A stretch of DNA of 51,417 bases from JALRBM01 sp964615445 (GTDB lineage: Bacteria > Patescibacteriota > Saccharimonadia > Saccharimonadales > Saccharimonadaceae). Positions 15,300-24,717 of this stretch are shown here, one piece after another. Location: assembly GCA_964615445.1 (NCBI GenBank), contig CAZTOK010000010.1, positions 1 through 51,417 of the forward strand. The letters run 5' to 3'. Made by a program: the position numbers and the translations under genes. Position 1 is the first letter of the stretch. Each line of letters opens with the position of its first letter. Below the pieces are notes generated by a model. It ran no database searches. It saw only the letters and a program-made list of their open reading frames with translations, and was not told where the DNA came from.

Positions 15300-17672
15300 A
15301 TGGACAACTACATTTTACAAGTTATGAATAATAAGTCGGTGATTACCTACGTGATAATTGGCATTACTATTGTTGTTACCGTATGTATATCTCTGATATG
15401 GATACGAATCGCAGATCTAAAACGAACTTATAATCAAAGGAAAATATTTATTGAGATTACACCTCCAGTAGACGTCAGTAAAACCCCAGCAACGACAGAG
15501 CAACTCTTTCATATCCTATACGGAACAGGACGCACGCAACAACTTCGACACAGACTATTACGACGAAACAACATTTTTTCGCTCGAAATTACATCGACTC
15601 GCAGGGAAGGTGTACGTTACGTGATAGCAACGAGCGAACAAGAAGCTAGTTCAGTTGAGCGAAACTTAGGGACTTTTCTTAACAATTCGCGCATCAAGCG
15701 CATTGATGATCCGTTGTTAGGCAAAAATGACTACACCGAGGTAAAGGAATTTAAACAATCGAAGCATTTCGCGCTGCCTATCCGTACATTATCCTCTTTT
15801 GAGCAAAATGATCCCGTCGCTTATATCACTGGTGCTATGAGCAGGCTATCCGAAGATGAGCAGGTTACAATGCAGTTAGTTATTTGTCCTGCCCGAGTTC
15901 GTAATATGGCGACAATAGTGCAACGGTATCGGGAGTTTTACAAGATTTCCGAAGCAACGCACAACAAAGCGTACGGCAATCTTTTCAGGTCAGAACTTAG
16001 AATGCGAATCGTCGCCCCCGATGCAGCTACAAAGAGTGAGCGTATACATGGTATGGAAGCTGCTATTAGCTCATTCAGTATTCCAAAAGTACAGACGCTC
16101 AAAACTCGCTATAACTTCCCGCAAGCGTTGCGTGGACGTTACCGAGAATGGGCATTTACTCACCGCATGCCTTCTTTGCTTTCTCGCCATTCTAATATCT
16201 TCTCATCTTTAGAATTGGCTAACCTCTATCACTTTCCATCAGACCGAGCCCACGTCGTATCACACAGCCGCACGCTTGCGACACCACTGTCAGTTAGTAA
16301 CAATGATAACTTCGACCTCATCCTTGGAAAGAACCGACATCATGGCGTAACAACAAATATTGGGCTTACGGCTAAAGAACGTGAACGTCATATGTACATT
16401 GTTGGAGGTACCGGCAACGGAAAAACGACTATGCTACAGTACGCTATCGTACAAGATATCATGAAAGGTAAGGGAGTAGCTGTAGTTGATCCGCATGGAG
16501 ACCTAGCGGAAAAGTTACTGATGCATATTCCAGAGGAACGCATTAAGGACGTCATCTATCTTAATCCAGTAGATATTAGTAATCCTATCGGACTCAACTT
16601 ACTTGAAATACCCCAAGGGCTCGCTGGAGATAACTTACTCATGGCTCAGGACTTTGTCACTGAAGCAGTTGTCTCGATATTCCGTAAAATCTTCTCTGAG
16701 GACAATAGCGGTGGCCATCGTATTGAACACGTACTTCGAAACGCCGTCCACACCGCTTTTACAGTGGAGGGAGCTACTCTCTTTACGATACGAAAACTCC
16801 TGAACGATCCAGATTTCCGCAAACCAATTGTTGCTAAGTTAGAAGACGAAGACCTGAAGGACTTCTGGACAAAAGAGTTTGTTCTCGCCGGTAGTTACCA
16901 AAAGTACAAAGCTCTGGATGGTATCACCACTAAGATCGCACGTTTCCAAAGATCTGCTGCCACGAGACGCATATTTGAGCAGACCATATCCACGATTAAC
17001 TTCGATGAAATTCTTGATGGCAAGATACTCATATGTAACCTTGCAAAGGGGTCGATCGGTGAAGATACCTCTAACGTACTAGGTACAACTATTCTCACAA
17101 AACTTCAGCTTGCCGCTTATAGGCGGATACGACAAAAAGAAGATGAGCGTATACCTTTTTATCTATATGTCGACGAGTTTCAAAACTTTGTCTCGCCGCT
17201 CTTTATGCAAATATTGTCCGAATCACGTAAATACAAACTATTCCTCACTATGGCCGAGCAATCTACTTCACAACAAGATCACCAAATGGTTGAAAATATC
17301 TTTGATAATGCTGGAACGATTATATCCTTCAGAACAGGTAACCCAGCCGATGAGCGATATCTTCTTCCGCTCTTTCAGCCTTATATCAAAGAGGGGGAAA
17401 TATCCAGTCTCCCATCCTTTAATTTCTATATGCGAATAGCTGCCGTGAACGCGCAAGAGCCTTTTTCAGGAGAGACGGTGCTACTTGAAACAGATGGTAG
17501 TAAGACGATAGCCGATAGAGTTATCGAGGCGTCTAAAAAGAATTACGCTATTGAGTACAAACCCTCAGAAGCGTCTGAGCCAGAAAAACCAAAGGAATTA
17601 GAGACGAAAAACAAACCAATATCAAAGCCGAAGCGGTCTGGATCACCTAAGAAAGACCACCTTAAAAAGTAA
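15300..17672 (+). CDS. VirD4/TraG-like ATPase
   Basis: 790 aa: an N-terminal membrane helix (about 15-37), a 280-residue domain found with such ATPases in CPR, then the motor domain with Walker A VGGTGNGKTT (about 367), DPHGD, GLNLLE, and Walker B YLYVDEFQNF (about 617). The Lys/Glu/Pro-rich tail ends in a basic stretch. It should couple substrates to the channel. A paralogue with the same plan is at 40028. Confidence 0.88.
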   Translation: MDNYILQVMNNKSVITYVIIGITIVVTVCISLIWIRIADLKRTYNQRKIFIEITPPVDVSKTPATTEQLFHILYGTGRTQQLRHRLLRRNNIFSLEITSTRREGVRYVIATSEQEASSVERNLGTFLNNSRIKRIDDPLLGKNDYTEVKEFKQSKHFALPIRTLSSFEQNDPVAYITGAMSRLSEDEQVTMQLVICPARVRNMATIVQRYREFYKISEATHNKAYGNLFRSELRMRIVAPDAATKSERIHGMEAAISSFSIPKVQTLKTRYNFPQALRGRYREWAFTHRMPSLLSRHSNIFSSLELANLYHFPSDRAHVVSHSRTLATPLSVSNNDNFDLILGKNRHHGVTTNIGLTAKERERHMYIVGGTGNGKTTMLQYAIVQDIMKGKGVAVVDPHGDLAEKLLMHIPEERIKDVIYLNPVDISNPIGLNLLEIPQGLAGDNLLMAQDFVTEAVVSIFRKIFSEDNSGGHRIEHVLRNAVHTAFTVEGATLFTIRKLLNDPDFRKPIVAKLEDEDLKDFWTKEFVLAGSYQKYKALDGITTKIARFQRSAATRRIFEQTISTINFDEILDGKILICNLAKGSIGEDTSNVLGTTILTKLQLAAYRRIRQKEDERIPFYLYVDEFQNFVSPLFMQILSESRKYKLFLTMAEQSTSQQDHQMVENIFDNAGTIISFRTGNPADERYLLPLFQPYIKEGEISSLPSFNFYMRIAAVNAQEPFSGETVLLETDGSKTIADRVIEASKKNYAIEYKPSEASEPEKPKELETKNKPISKPKRSGSPKKDHLKK

Positions 17673-17785
17673 GTTGATTTGCTGTCTTTTATACACCGAA
17701 CACTCATGCATTGCAGTGCTACAATAAGATAAAGCTTTGAGAGGCTTATGCAAAACAAAAACATTTCAAAAGGAGGAGATTTTTT

Positions 17786-18634
17786 ATGTCTCAAAAAACC
17801 ATTAAGCAGCCGCTACGCATAGCAATCGCGCAATTGCCAATTACAGCCGATGCTCATGAAAATAGCGATCAGATACAGAAAGCCATGCGCGAAGCCGCCC
17901 AAGGTAGTGCACGGCTTATCCAGTTCCCTGAAGGCATGCTGTCTGGTTATGCCAAGCACCAAATTGCCGACTGGAACGACGTAGATTGGCAGATTGTTCG
18001 CAAAGAGCTTGAAACAATTATGGCTTTGGCTGCTGAACTCAAGATTTGGGTCGTGCTTGGCTCAGCGCATCCACTTACTCCACCCAATTGGCCACATAAT
18101 AGTCTCTATGTTATTTCGGATGAGGGAACGATCGTTAATCGCTATGACAAGCGTGTTGTTTCTCATACGGAAGTTACTTCGTACTACACAGCAGGATACG
18201 AGCCAGCCGTCTTTGACGTGGATGGCTTTCGTTTCGGCTGCATTATTTGTGTAGAGATAAACTTCCCAAAGCTATTCGTAGAATACGGCGAGCTCGGGGT
18301 AGATTGTCTACTTCTTTCTGCTTATCCCGTTGACGCTATCTTCTACATTAAAGCCAGGGCGCATGCTGCTATCCAAAATTATTGGGTTAGTATGGCGACA
18401 CCAACCGAAACAGCTCCATTTATATCCTCCACCCTGATCGGGCCGAACGGTGAGCCAATTAACAAGCTGGAAACCGAAGAAGGACTAGTATTCGCCGAGC
18501 TAGATCCTAGCAATCCCGAATTTGACATCGCCCTGACAAAATCCCGACCATGGCGAGCTAGTGTTGCTACAAATCCTGCGTATAACACACGACCGCTGAA
18601 CGATCCACGTAGTGTCGATAGGACATGTGTGTAA
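17786..18634 (+). CDS. Carbon-nitrogen hydrolase (nitrilase family)
   Basis: 282 aa with the nitrilase triad: E49 in QFPEG, K122 in YDKR, C155 in IICVEINFP. The family hydrolyses non-peptide C-N bonds of amides or nitriles; the substrate cannot be told. A perfect AAAGGAGGAG ribosome site precedes the ATG. The stop overlaps the next start (TAATG), so both are co-translated. Confidence 0.9.
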   Translation: MSQKTIKQPLRIAIAQLPITADAHENSDQIQKAMREAAQGSARLIQFPEGMLSGYAKHQIADWNDVDWQIVRKELETIMALAAELKIWVVLGSAHPLTPPNWPHNSLYVISDEGTIVNRYDKRVVSHTEVTSYYTAGYEPAVFDVDGFRFGCIICVEINFPKLFVEYGELGVDCLLLSAYPVDAIFYIKARAHAAIQNYWVSMATPTETAPFISSTLIGPNGEPINKLETEEGLVFAELDPSNPEFDIALTKSRPWRASVATNPAYNTRPLNDPRSVDRTCV

Positions 18635-19110
18635 TGTATCAGCCTGGAATTACCTACACACGCGCACCCGAAGAAAAACAAGATATGTTCTTAGCCTGGC
18701 AACGGCCAGACAAGGCGTTCTTTGCAGCGGGAGCATGTCATATACTTGGCTTTCTATTTGTATCTTTGCATATGCATGAAGGCTATGAGTTAATCCATAT
18801 TAAGCCTAGGGGAAAGAACGCAAGTGGTCACCACATGTATGCTAGCAATGGCACATGGGCTTTTGACTTTAATGGTTGGACAATGGAAAAGGAACTACTA
18901 GAGGAATATACGAAAGCATACACGAAAAAATATCCTGGTTGGAAGTATGAGCGGGTTGCTGTGCCCTATGACTGGGAGGGCTTTGGTAGGTACCTATTAG
19001 AAACACATCACCGGCCGCCGGAATATTTTCCGTATCTACCTTGGGAGCGGGCGTACACATATATCCAGCAATTTCCTAGCCAGCCGCCTACGGTAAATCG
19101 CGTCGAGTAG
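18634..19110 (+). CDS. Hypothetical protein with a possible C-H-D triad
   Basis: 158 aa, no membrane segment beyond a mildly hydrophobic ACHILGFLFVSLHM. C35 (GACHILG), H66/H67 (SGHHMY) and D78 (WAFDFNG) are in the order and local setting of papain- or transglutaminase-like enzymes. This is inference from spacing only. ATG 18634 overlaps the nitrilase stop, which decides the start. Confidence 0.6.
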   Translation: MYQPGITYTRAPEEKQDMFLAWQRPDKAFFAAGACHILGFLFVSLHMHEGYELIHIKPRGKNASGHHMYASNGTWAFDFNGWTMEKELLEEYTKAYTKKYPGWKYERVAVPYDWEGFGRYLLETHHRPPEYFPYLPWERAYTYIQQFPSQPPTVNRVE

Positions 19111-19127
19111 ATAGTAAAGATTAAGAC

Positions 19128-19700
19128 TCAACCACCTATTCCCTCAACTTGCGTATCAATAATCCTGCGCATAAAGATCATCGAGAATACAACACCATCC
19201 CGTTCCGAAATCAAATCTTTGAGCCATACCTTATCTCCGATAGAGTAATTAGTTGGAAAGTTGATGCTTATGTAGGTCATCTTTTTGATGTCTGGCTGCC
19301 AATATCGGTATTTTACTGGATCGTGTCCTTCATATTTCGTATAGAATTTATCGATGGTCTGCCCAGGTTTAGCCCAATTTACTAAATCCTTATCAACATA
19401 CACTTCATCCCAACTCTCGAAGACCGGGAAGTGTGCGAGAGTATTACGGACAGTCTTAAATACCTCACTTCCGACTTCTGCCTCCATTGGTGGGCGGTGA
19501 GTGCGAAGATACTCTATTACCGCCTGAATGGGTTCATAACTAAGAAGCTCTGCGTAGATAGAAAAGGCATTGCCGATTCTATTAAACCTGTACGTCTTAT
19601 CTTTACCCCAAAAGTCATCTGCAAGAACCTCGCTAAAAATATCATAGAATTTGTTGTAAGTAAGATTAAGATATTTAAGTTCAGCTTGAGTAGGTCGCAT
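19128..19700 (-). CDS. Hypothetical 190-aa protein
   Basis: Soluble, rich in aromatic residues, no recognised domain. The stretch FKTVRNTLAHFPVFESWDEV resembles the helical RNTLAHF motif of HEPN/Abi-like or DUF-type helical proteins, but the R-x4-6-H match is weak. It is convergent with the 18634 gene and lies 35 nt after the six-gene operon. Confidence 0.65.
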   Translation of the reverse strand: MRPTQAELKYLNLTYNKFYDIFSEVLADDFWGKDKTYRFNRIGNAFSIYAELLSYEPIQAVIEYLRTHRPPMEAEVGSEVFKTVRNTLAHFPVFESWDEVYVDKDLVNWAKPGQTIDKFYTKYEGHDPVKYRYWQPDIKKMTYISINFPTNYSIGDKVWLKDLISERDGVVFSMIFMRRIIDTQVEGIGG

Positions 19701-19735
19701 TAGAAAACGCCTTAATTAGGTTACGACTTTCCATA

Positions 19736-20413
19736 TTACTTACTCAAATGCTCATGCACAATCCGCCATCGGCCTGCAATGCGCTTGACTACATTCGTAC
19801 CGTGACCTTCATATATTTGGCGTTTACCGTCCACAATGCCATCTGACTTAAATGCATATGTACAGACTGATGCCCAGTAGGCTGCAGACACCCACTTTAC
19901 ATCTGAAAGGGTATAGGTTTCATCTTGGATATCATGCCAGGTGTCCTCAAAGGCTTGCCGGATAGCTTCTTTGCCACTAAACTGTCCATTGGTAAACCAA
20001 AAGGTAGCATCGTCTGCGATAAATGGCGCTACCTTACTGAAATCTCGGCTATTAGCAGCCTCTTCATAGGCTGCTAGAAACGTATCTAGTTCACGCTGGA
20101 GCTCGATCCTGTCATTAATTGTAATGGCTTCACCTTTTTTGATATCCCGTAGGGCAACATCTCCTTTGCCGGGCGTAGGATAGGTACTGGGATCATCGTC
20201 GTGGTTTACGTAGCGCTCAGGTTCAGGAAAATGGTAGATCTTGCCATAGAAGGTGTGCGTCCACTCCCATTCGCCGTCAGGGAGAGTATCAAATTCTTCT
20301 TGGGTTAGTTCTTTGAGATTGTAGGGAACGACAAGTTCGCCCTTTTTGAAGTCACGGGCGGCGTAGACGCCTTTACCCGCTAGTTTGCCTTTACCGATAG
20401 TGATGTCGTCCAT
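19736..20413 (-). CDS. SET domain-SnoaL-like fusion
   Basis: About 225 aa. The first 105 residues (GKGKLAGKGVYAARDFKKGE, later YVNHDDDP and GDVALRDIKKGEAIT) are a small SET domain, a lysine methyltransferase fold with the NH-type motif. From about 110 on (ELDTFLAAYEEAANSRDF... GRWRIVHEHLS) it is a SnoaL/DUF4440-like cone. I chose ATG 20413, one base after the Nudix stop, over a TTG at 20425. Last gene of the operon; the join of these two folds is unusual. Confidence 0.75.
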   Translation of the reverse strand: MDDITIGKGKLAGKGVYAARDFKKGELVVPYNLKELTQEEFDTLPDGEWEWTHTFYGKIYHFPEPERYVNHDDDPSTYPTPGKGDVALRDIKKGEAITINDRIELQRELDTFLAAYEEAANSRDFSKVAPFIADDATFWFTNGQFSGKEAIRQAFEDTWHDIQDETYTLSDVKWVSAAYWASVCTYAFKSDGIVDGKRQIYEGHGTNVVKRIAGRWRIVHEHLSK

Positions 20414-20414
20414 A

Positions 20415-20858
20415 CTATTTACCAAAGATCACCTTAACTAATTCTGTTTTATCATAAGAAGGATGCAACTCTTGTTGCAAGAACTCATCTTTCGTAAACC
20501 ATGCCCATTTTTCGACATGATCAGTTTTCCTGAGCAACTCTTCCGGCACTTTTGCTTTGAGGAATAGGTTCATTCGTGGAACAGCATTTACCACCTGTCC
20601 AATATTGCAATAGACTATCTGGAAGTCAGAAGAAACTTCTTTTGCCGGTACGCCCAGTTCTTCCTCCACTTCACGGACTAGTGTAGTTTCAATTGCCTCG
20701 CCGTGATCAACACCACCGCCGGGAAGCGCCCACCAGTCATCATCAGATTCTTTGACGAGTAATACTTTATCATCTTGGACAATTAGCACTCTTATTGCTA
20801 CGCGATAGAGGCAGTCATCGATGTCGTTGAGACGAGAATCTATTTGCTCAGGCTTCAT
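20415..20858 (-). CDS. Nudix hydrolase
   Basis: 147 aa with a complete Nudix box, G48-x5-E54-x7-REVEEELGV (62-70), which binds metal and cleaves nucleoside-diphosphate-X substrates. WWALPGGG precedes it. The start at 20858 overlaps the end of the HD gene (ATGAAGCCTGA); an alternative ATG is 9 nt upstream. Substrate unknown. Confidence 0.88.
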   Translation of the reverse strand: MKPEQIDSRLNDIDDCLYRVAIRVLIVQDDKVLLVKESDDDWWALPGGGVDHGEAIETTLVREVEEELGVPAKEVSSDFQIVYCNIGQVVNAVPRMNLFLKAKVPEELLRKTDHVEKWAWFTKDEFLQQELHPSYDKTELVKVIFGK

Positions 20859-21522
20859 ACGCACCATCTTCCGATGCGTAGGCCTGGGCTGCTTCACGCA
20901 GCTCTTTGTAAAAGTTGGCTACAAACTGACGGCCTGGCTCAACGAGCTTTTGACCAGTTGGTGTCTCGAGCGTTAGGTTAAATACTTGATCTTCACGAGC
21001 AAGTGCCGTTTCTAACGGATAGTTAAATTCGGCATAGGTACGGAGACCGCTATACACGCCGAATGGGCCAAACTTTTCAAGCAGATCGGCATCGGCTACA
21101 ACTTTAGCTTCAAGACTTTCTGGTTTCTCATCATGCATACTCCCTTTGTGAGTGCGGATACAATCTGCCATTTTTCGTATTACTTCCGCAGAGTATTCAA
21201 TACCGCCTTGCTGCAGAAATGCTGCCAATTTATCGGCACCGATGGCACCGTGGGTTCTACCGGCTGCACCGTAGAGAAAGCCGATATCATGCATAGTGAT
21301 GGCTGGCATAACAATATTCATGTCTGCACCTTCAGCCTCACCTATAACAATAGCGTTTAGTGTATCGCGGTAAGCATGCTCCCAGTTATGAGCGCCGAGA
21401 TGACTGGCCTCGTGAAAACGCTGTTTGGTATAATTGTAGGCCACGCGGTAAAGCGGATCATTGTTGAGATAATCCTTGAGTTTGTTGGCAAGTTCGCCTG
21501 GTTGGTTGCTGAGTAGTTTCAC
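20848..21522 (-). CDS. HD-domain hydrolase
   Basis: 224 aa. H45/H49 (AHNWEH) and H78-D79 (TMHDIG) are the metal ligands of an HD phosphohydrolase of the YedJ-like type. It overlaps the Nudix gene by 11 nt and the cupin gene by 4 nt, so it is tightly co-translated. A nucleotide or phosphoester substrate is likely from the family. Confidence 0.88.
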   Translation of the reverse strand: MKLLSNQPGELANKLKDYLNNDPLYRVAYNYTKQRFHEASHLGAHNWEHAYRDTLNAIVIGEAEGADMNIVMPAITMHDIGFLYGAAGRTHGAIGADKLAAFLQQGGIEYSAEVIRKMADCIRTHKGSMHDEKPESLEAKVVADADLLEKFGPFGVYSGLRTYAEFNYPLETALAREDQVFNLTLETPTGQKLVEPGRQFVANFYKELREAAQAYASEDGAYEA

Positions 21523-21893
21523 AAATTCGTCTCCTCAGATTGCTTTATATACGTAGTCGCTGCCATCTCCTCAGGTTCGGTACCAAAAGCAGGCTGGTTT
21601 ACGGTCACTAGCTCAAAAGTACCACGCATCTCATATTCAGTGCCTTTGCCAATGAAGCAAGAATCACCTTTTTGCAGAGTATTAATTTCATCATTGATTA
21701 TTAACTCAAGCTCACCGTCTAGGACAAAATAGATACGATTATACGATGTGATTTCTTTTTCGTAATAGTCGGTTGCTTTGGTAGTAGCAAGCGAGACATC
21801 GGGGCTGATATCTTTAGTAATCAGGTTATTGGCCGTTTTGTTATCGGCAATTTGGCGGATGGCGCCTTCGGTACTGCGAACAATCTTATACAT
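21519..21893 (-). CDS. Cupin-domain protein
   Basis: 124 aa, a single cupin barrel. The second motif region, YFVLDGELELIIND... LQKGDSCFIGKGTEY, is clear; the usual histidines of the first motif are replaced, so metal binding is doubtful. It overlaps the neighbours by 4 and 8 nt. Confidence 0.78.
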   Translation of the reverse strand: MYKIVRSTEGAIRQIADNKTANNLITKDISPDVSLATTKATDYYEKEITSYNRIYFVLDGELELIINDEINTLQKGDSCFIGKGTEYEMRGTFELVTVNQPAFGTEPEEMAATTYIKQSEETNL

Positions 21894-22449
21894 ACTGTCT
21901 CTCCTCTAAGATCGTGAGTAGCTTCGGAAACGCTTTGTAATCCAAGCTTTGCTCTAAGTTGAAGTGGCCCTGCCCGGGGATAACAAGCATTTCGGCTTTA
22001 CAATTCTCGGCTACGTACTTTGCTTGGTCGAGTGGCACATACGGATCATCGTCGGAATGGATAAAGAGCAGTCTTGATGCATTTTTCTGAATCGCTGCCC
22101 AATTGAGATCAACATCGAATATACGGTTGTTTGGCTCCCAATTGAGCGAATTGTCATGAAAAACTGAAACTGCTATTATGCCGCCGACCGGCATGTCATT
22201 TTGCTGTGCAAGAATGAGTGCCAAAATTGCACCACTGGAATGTCCGACAATTAATGTTTCGTCGTCGATAGCGAAGGGGGAGCTCTTCTCTATAAACTCT
22301 AGCCATTCCTTCAGACTAGGCTGTTCAGCATGGGGTAGGTCAGGCAGCCATGCTTGCATACCTTTTGCTTCAAGTTCGCTCTTGAGCCATTGGAACCAGT
22401 TACTCTGAGATGAGCCGAGAGTCCCGTGGAGAATTACAGCGTTTTTCAT
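21886..22449 (-). CDS. RBBP9/YdeN-like serine hydrolase
   Basis: 187 aa alpha/beta hydrolase: HGTLGS oxyanion region, nucleophile S71 in GHSSG, acid in HSDDDPYVP and histidine in GQGHFN. The size and the LPHAEQPS segment fit the RBBP9/YdeN family. Substrate unknown; cytoplasmic. Confidence 0.88.
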   Translation of the reverse strand: MKNAVILHGTLGSSQSNWFQWLKSELEAKGMQAWLPDLPHAEQPSLKEWLEFIEKSSPFAIDDETLIVGHSSGAILALILAQQNDMPVGGIIAVSVFHDNSLNWEPNNRIFDVDLNWAAIQKNASRLLFIHSDDDPYVPLDQAKYVAENCKAEMLVIPGQGHFNLEQSLDYKAFPKLLTILEERQYV

Positions 22450-22451
22450 GC

Positions 22452-23489
22452 CTATTCTTCTTTCTTGGCGTAATCAGCAGCCGATGGGAATATATCCTTG
22501 TATGCTCCCTCTATTTTAACCGTCTCCGCTTGGCGACAAGCATCGTAGACACTTTCCTGAACAGCTTTTGCAGCAGCATGGCCAATCACATCAACCGTAA
22601 AACCAGATTCGCCGGGAGTCTGAAAGAACTCACCAAATTTATTAAATGGTTGCTTAATTTCTTCAGTTGAGAATACGAAAATGGTATCTCCGTCCTGAGA
22701 AGTATGGACAGGGTGAATCGCTCGAACATGCCCATGCGTAGCAAAGTGCGCTAAGCGCTCGTAGTTCTCGCGTGGGCCAAGATCGACATTCGTACCAACC
22801 ACCGTAATAGTCGTATTAGACGGATCACCAGTAATGAAGTCAATGGTGTCGTCAAAATCTTTAAACTTCTTATTTTCGTCACGATTACCCGCGAGAATTG
22901 TACCGTCAGGGAGTACGACATTGCCAATTGCGTTGAGGACCGTTAGAGCACAAACAATGATGCCGTTGCCAAGATCTACCCGAGCATTGCCGACACCCGT
23001 TTTCATACCACCGCTTTTCGTACCTTTTTCAAGATACTGGAACTTACCGACTGCAGTGCCTGTACCTGCGCCGACATTGCCACCTTGGACGGGATCGGTT
23101 GAAAGATTGTCATAGGCCTCACGTCCATACTTTGGATCATATTGCGCTACGCGTGTTCCTTGATCAAAAACAATTGCTCCGCTAATGTTTGGGTTGATAA
23201 TAGAGGCGCTTTTTAATCCCGTACCATCTTCAACCATAGCCTGCATGATTTCACTGGCGCTCATAAGGCCCGTGAGGCTGCCCCCAGCTATGAAAAAGCC
23301 CTGCCGTGTACGATTAGCACCGACACGTAAGCTATCCGTATGAAAGCTACCGATATCTCCACCATAGCCTTGGTAAGCTGCTGGGTACGATTTGTCAAAA
23401 ATAATAGCAGTGCAGCCGGTGAGTTTGTCCAAGTGTGTGGCGTGACCGACGCGGACGCCTTTTAGTGCAGTGAGAGTATTATTAGTCAT
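22452..23489 (-). CDS. P1-family peptidase (DmpA-like)
   Basis: 345 aa, matching L-aminopeptidase/D-esterase proteins over the full length: GVRVGHATHLD, AGGSLTGL, GNVGAGTGTAVGK, then the self-cleavage region around VCALTVLNAIGN. It is an N-terminal nucleophile enzyme made as a proenzyme; the exact nucleophile here is not obvious. First gene of the six-gene operon. TATAAT on the minus strand (23496-23501) lies 6 nt before the ATG: leaderless. Confidence 0.88.
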   Translation of the reverse strand: MTNNTLTALKGVRVGHATHLDKLTGCTAIIFDKSYPAAYQGYGGDIGSFHTDSLRVGANRTRQGFFIAGGSLTGLMSASEIMQAMVEDGTGLKSASIINPNISGAIVFDQGTRVAQYDPKYGREAYDNLSTDPVQGGNVGAGTGTAVGKFQYLEKGTKSGGMKTGVGNARVDLGNGIIVCALTVLNAIGNVVLPDGTILAGNRDENKKFKDFDDTIDFITGDPSNTTITVVGTNVDLGPRENYERLAHFATHGHVRAIHPVHTSQDGDTIFVFSTEEIKQPFNKFGEFFQTPGESGFTVDVIGHAAAKAVQESVYDACRQAETVKIEGAYKDIFPSAADYAKKEE

Positions 23490-23562
23490 GATCTAATTAT
23501 ACAGGGCGATACCTCTTTTCCTTCGTAAAAGAGGTCAATTCTCCTTTGCAAGCAAAAGAGAA

Positions 23563-24378
23563 TTACAAGATATCTTGCAATGAAAGTTTTTCATCAAACT
23601 CGAATGTTGATTGCCATATTACATCACTGTCTTTAAGCGCCTTAAGCTCTTCTTTTGTAGTGGTGACAAAAATAAGGTTATAGGCTAGAGACTTATCGAG
23701 CATCCTGGCTATTTGTTTTCGTAACCGCTTCTGGAATGATGTCGATTCACAGATAAGTAGGATCGCCGGAAAGTCTTCTCCTGTCGAAATCCAATTACCA
23801 CTGTCCTTGTAGTCCATATATTTTTTAATCTTCCGAACTGACGTAAAGAATGGTTGGTCTTCTTCTAATATATCGAGAAAGAAATGTTTTGTAGTTTCTG
23901 CTTTTTCGAGATTTAGAAATGCATCAGGCAACGGCTTCGGGAAGTGCTCATAACTTACCAGATCGCTTTTAGTGAAGAAGCTAAGCATATTACCGTATTG
24001 TGATTTGAGTTGGCTGTATGTGCCGAATATATTTAGCGCGTGCTCAATAAAACTTTCCGATACGGACTTGTCTTTATAGATACCCTTAATATTCACTTGG
24101 TCGTCTTCGGGATCACGACGCTCCTGTATTTTACGAGCGCCTGCAGGAAGCAGGTAATATGCGGCTGGTTTTCCTTGAATGCGATAACTACTATCAAAGT
24201 GCTTAGCAATCAAGTCCTGATCTTCGAGTACCTTCAACCTATTAAAGATTAGTCCACGACTCGATTTATCAAAGTATTCCCTAACAAGATCAACACTACC
24301 AAATCTAAATTTATACAGTAATTCTAATGTCTCAATTTGGTCACTATTTAATGGTCGTCTGTATTTTGGGTTATTCAT
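23563..24378 (-). CDS. Replication-relaxation family protein
   Basis: 271 aa with an N-terminal winged helix (LNSDQIETLELLYKFRFGSVDLV... SSRGLIFNRLKVLEDQDLI... YYLLPAGARKI), the hallmark of the replication-relaxation family found on plasmids and integrative elements. The C-terminal part is a restriction-enzyme-like alpha/beta fold by appearance. It supports the view that the region is a mobile element. Confidence 0.75.
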   Translation of the reverse strand: MNNPKYRRPLNSDQIETLELLYKFRFGSVDLVREYFDKSSRGLIFNRLKVLEDQDLIAKHFDSSYRIQGKPAAYYLLPAGARKIQERRDPEDDQVNIKGIYKDKSVSESFIEHALNIFGTYSQLKSQYGNMLSFFTKSDLVSYEHFPKPLPDAFLNLEKAETTKHFFLDILEEDQPFFTSVRKIKKYMDYKDSGNWISTGEDFPAILLICESTSFQKRLRKQIARMLDKSLAYNLIFVTTTKEELKALKDSDVIWQSTFEFDEKLSLQDIL

Positions 24379-24582
24379 ATACTACTATTCACTTCTATAT
24401 ATTTATATATTAGGAGGGGAGAAAATGAAAGGGCTTTTAAGGTGTAGTTAAAGATATATAAGCGAAGCACCGATATATCGCTCATATTGTATATTTAACA
24501 GCAACAAAATGATTACAAATGTACTAGTTTTAGTGTAAAATATTAGTAGTTATAAATCAATCCAAATAGAGGTGACGACAGT

Positions 24583-24705
24583 ATGGTGCGAACAAAAGGA
24601 GCTATCAATATAGACAAGCTACCGACAGAACTTGAGATGTCGGACGAGCAACGCCTATCTAAACTTGCAGGCCTTATCCTAGAGATTGTCACTGAAGAAA
24701 CCTAG
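24583..24705 (+). CDS. Small ORF, 40 aa, upstream of the recombinase
   Basis: MVRTKGAINIDKLPTELEMS... is acidic and helical. AGAGGTGA lies before the ATG, and it ends 12 nt before the recombinase. By position it could be a directionality factor or partner of the recombinase; no family is recognised. Confidence 0.5.
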   Translation: MVRTKGAINIDKLPTELEMSDEQRLSKLAGLILEIVTEET

Positions 24706-24717
24706 AAACTATATACA

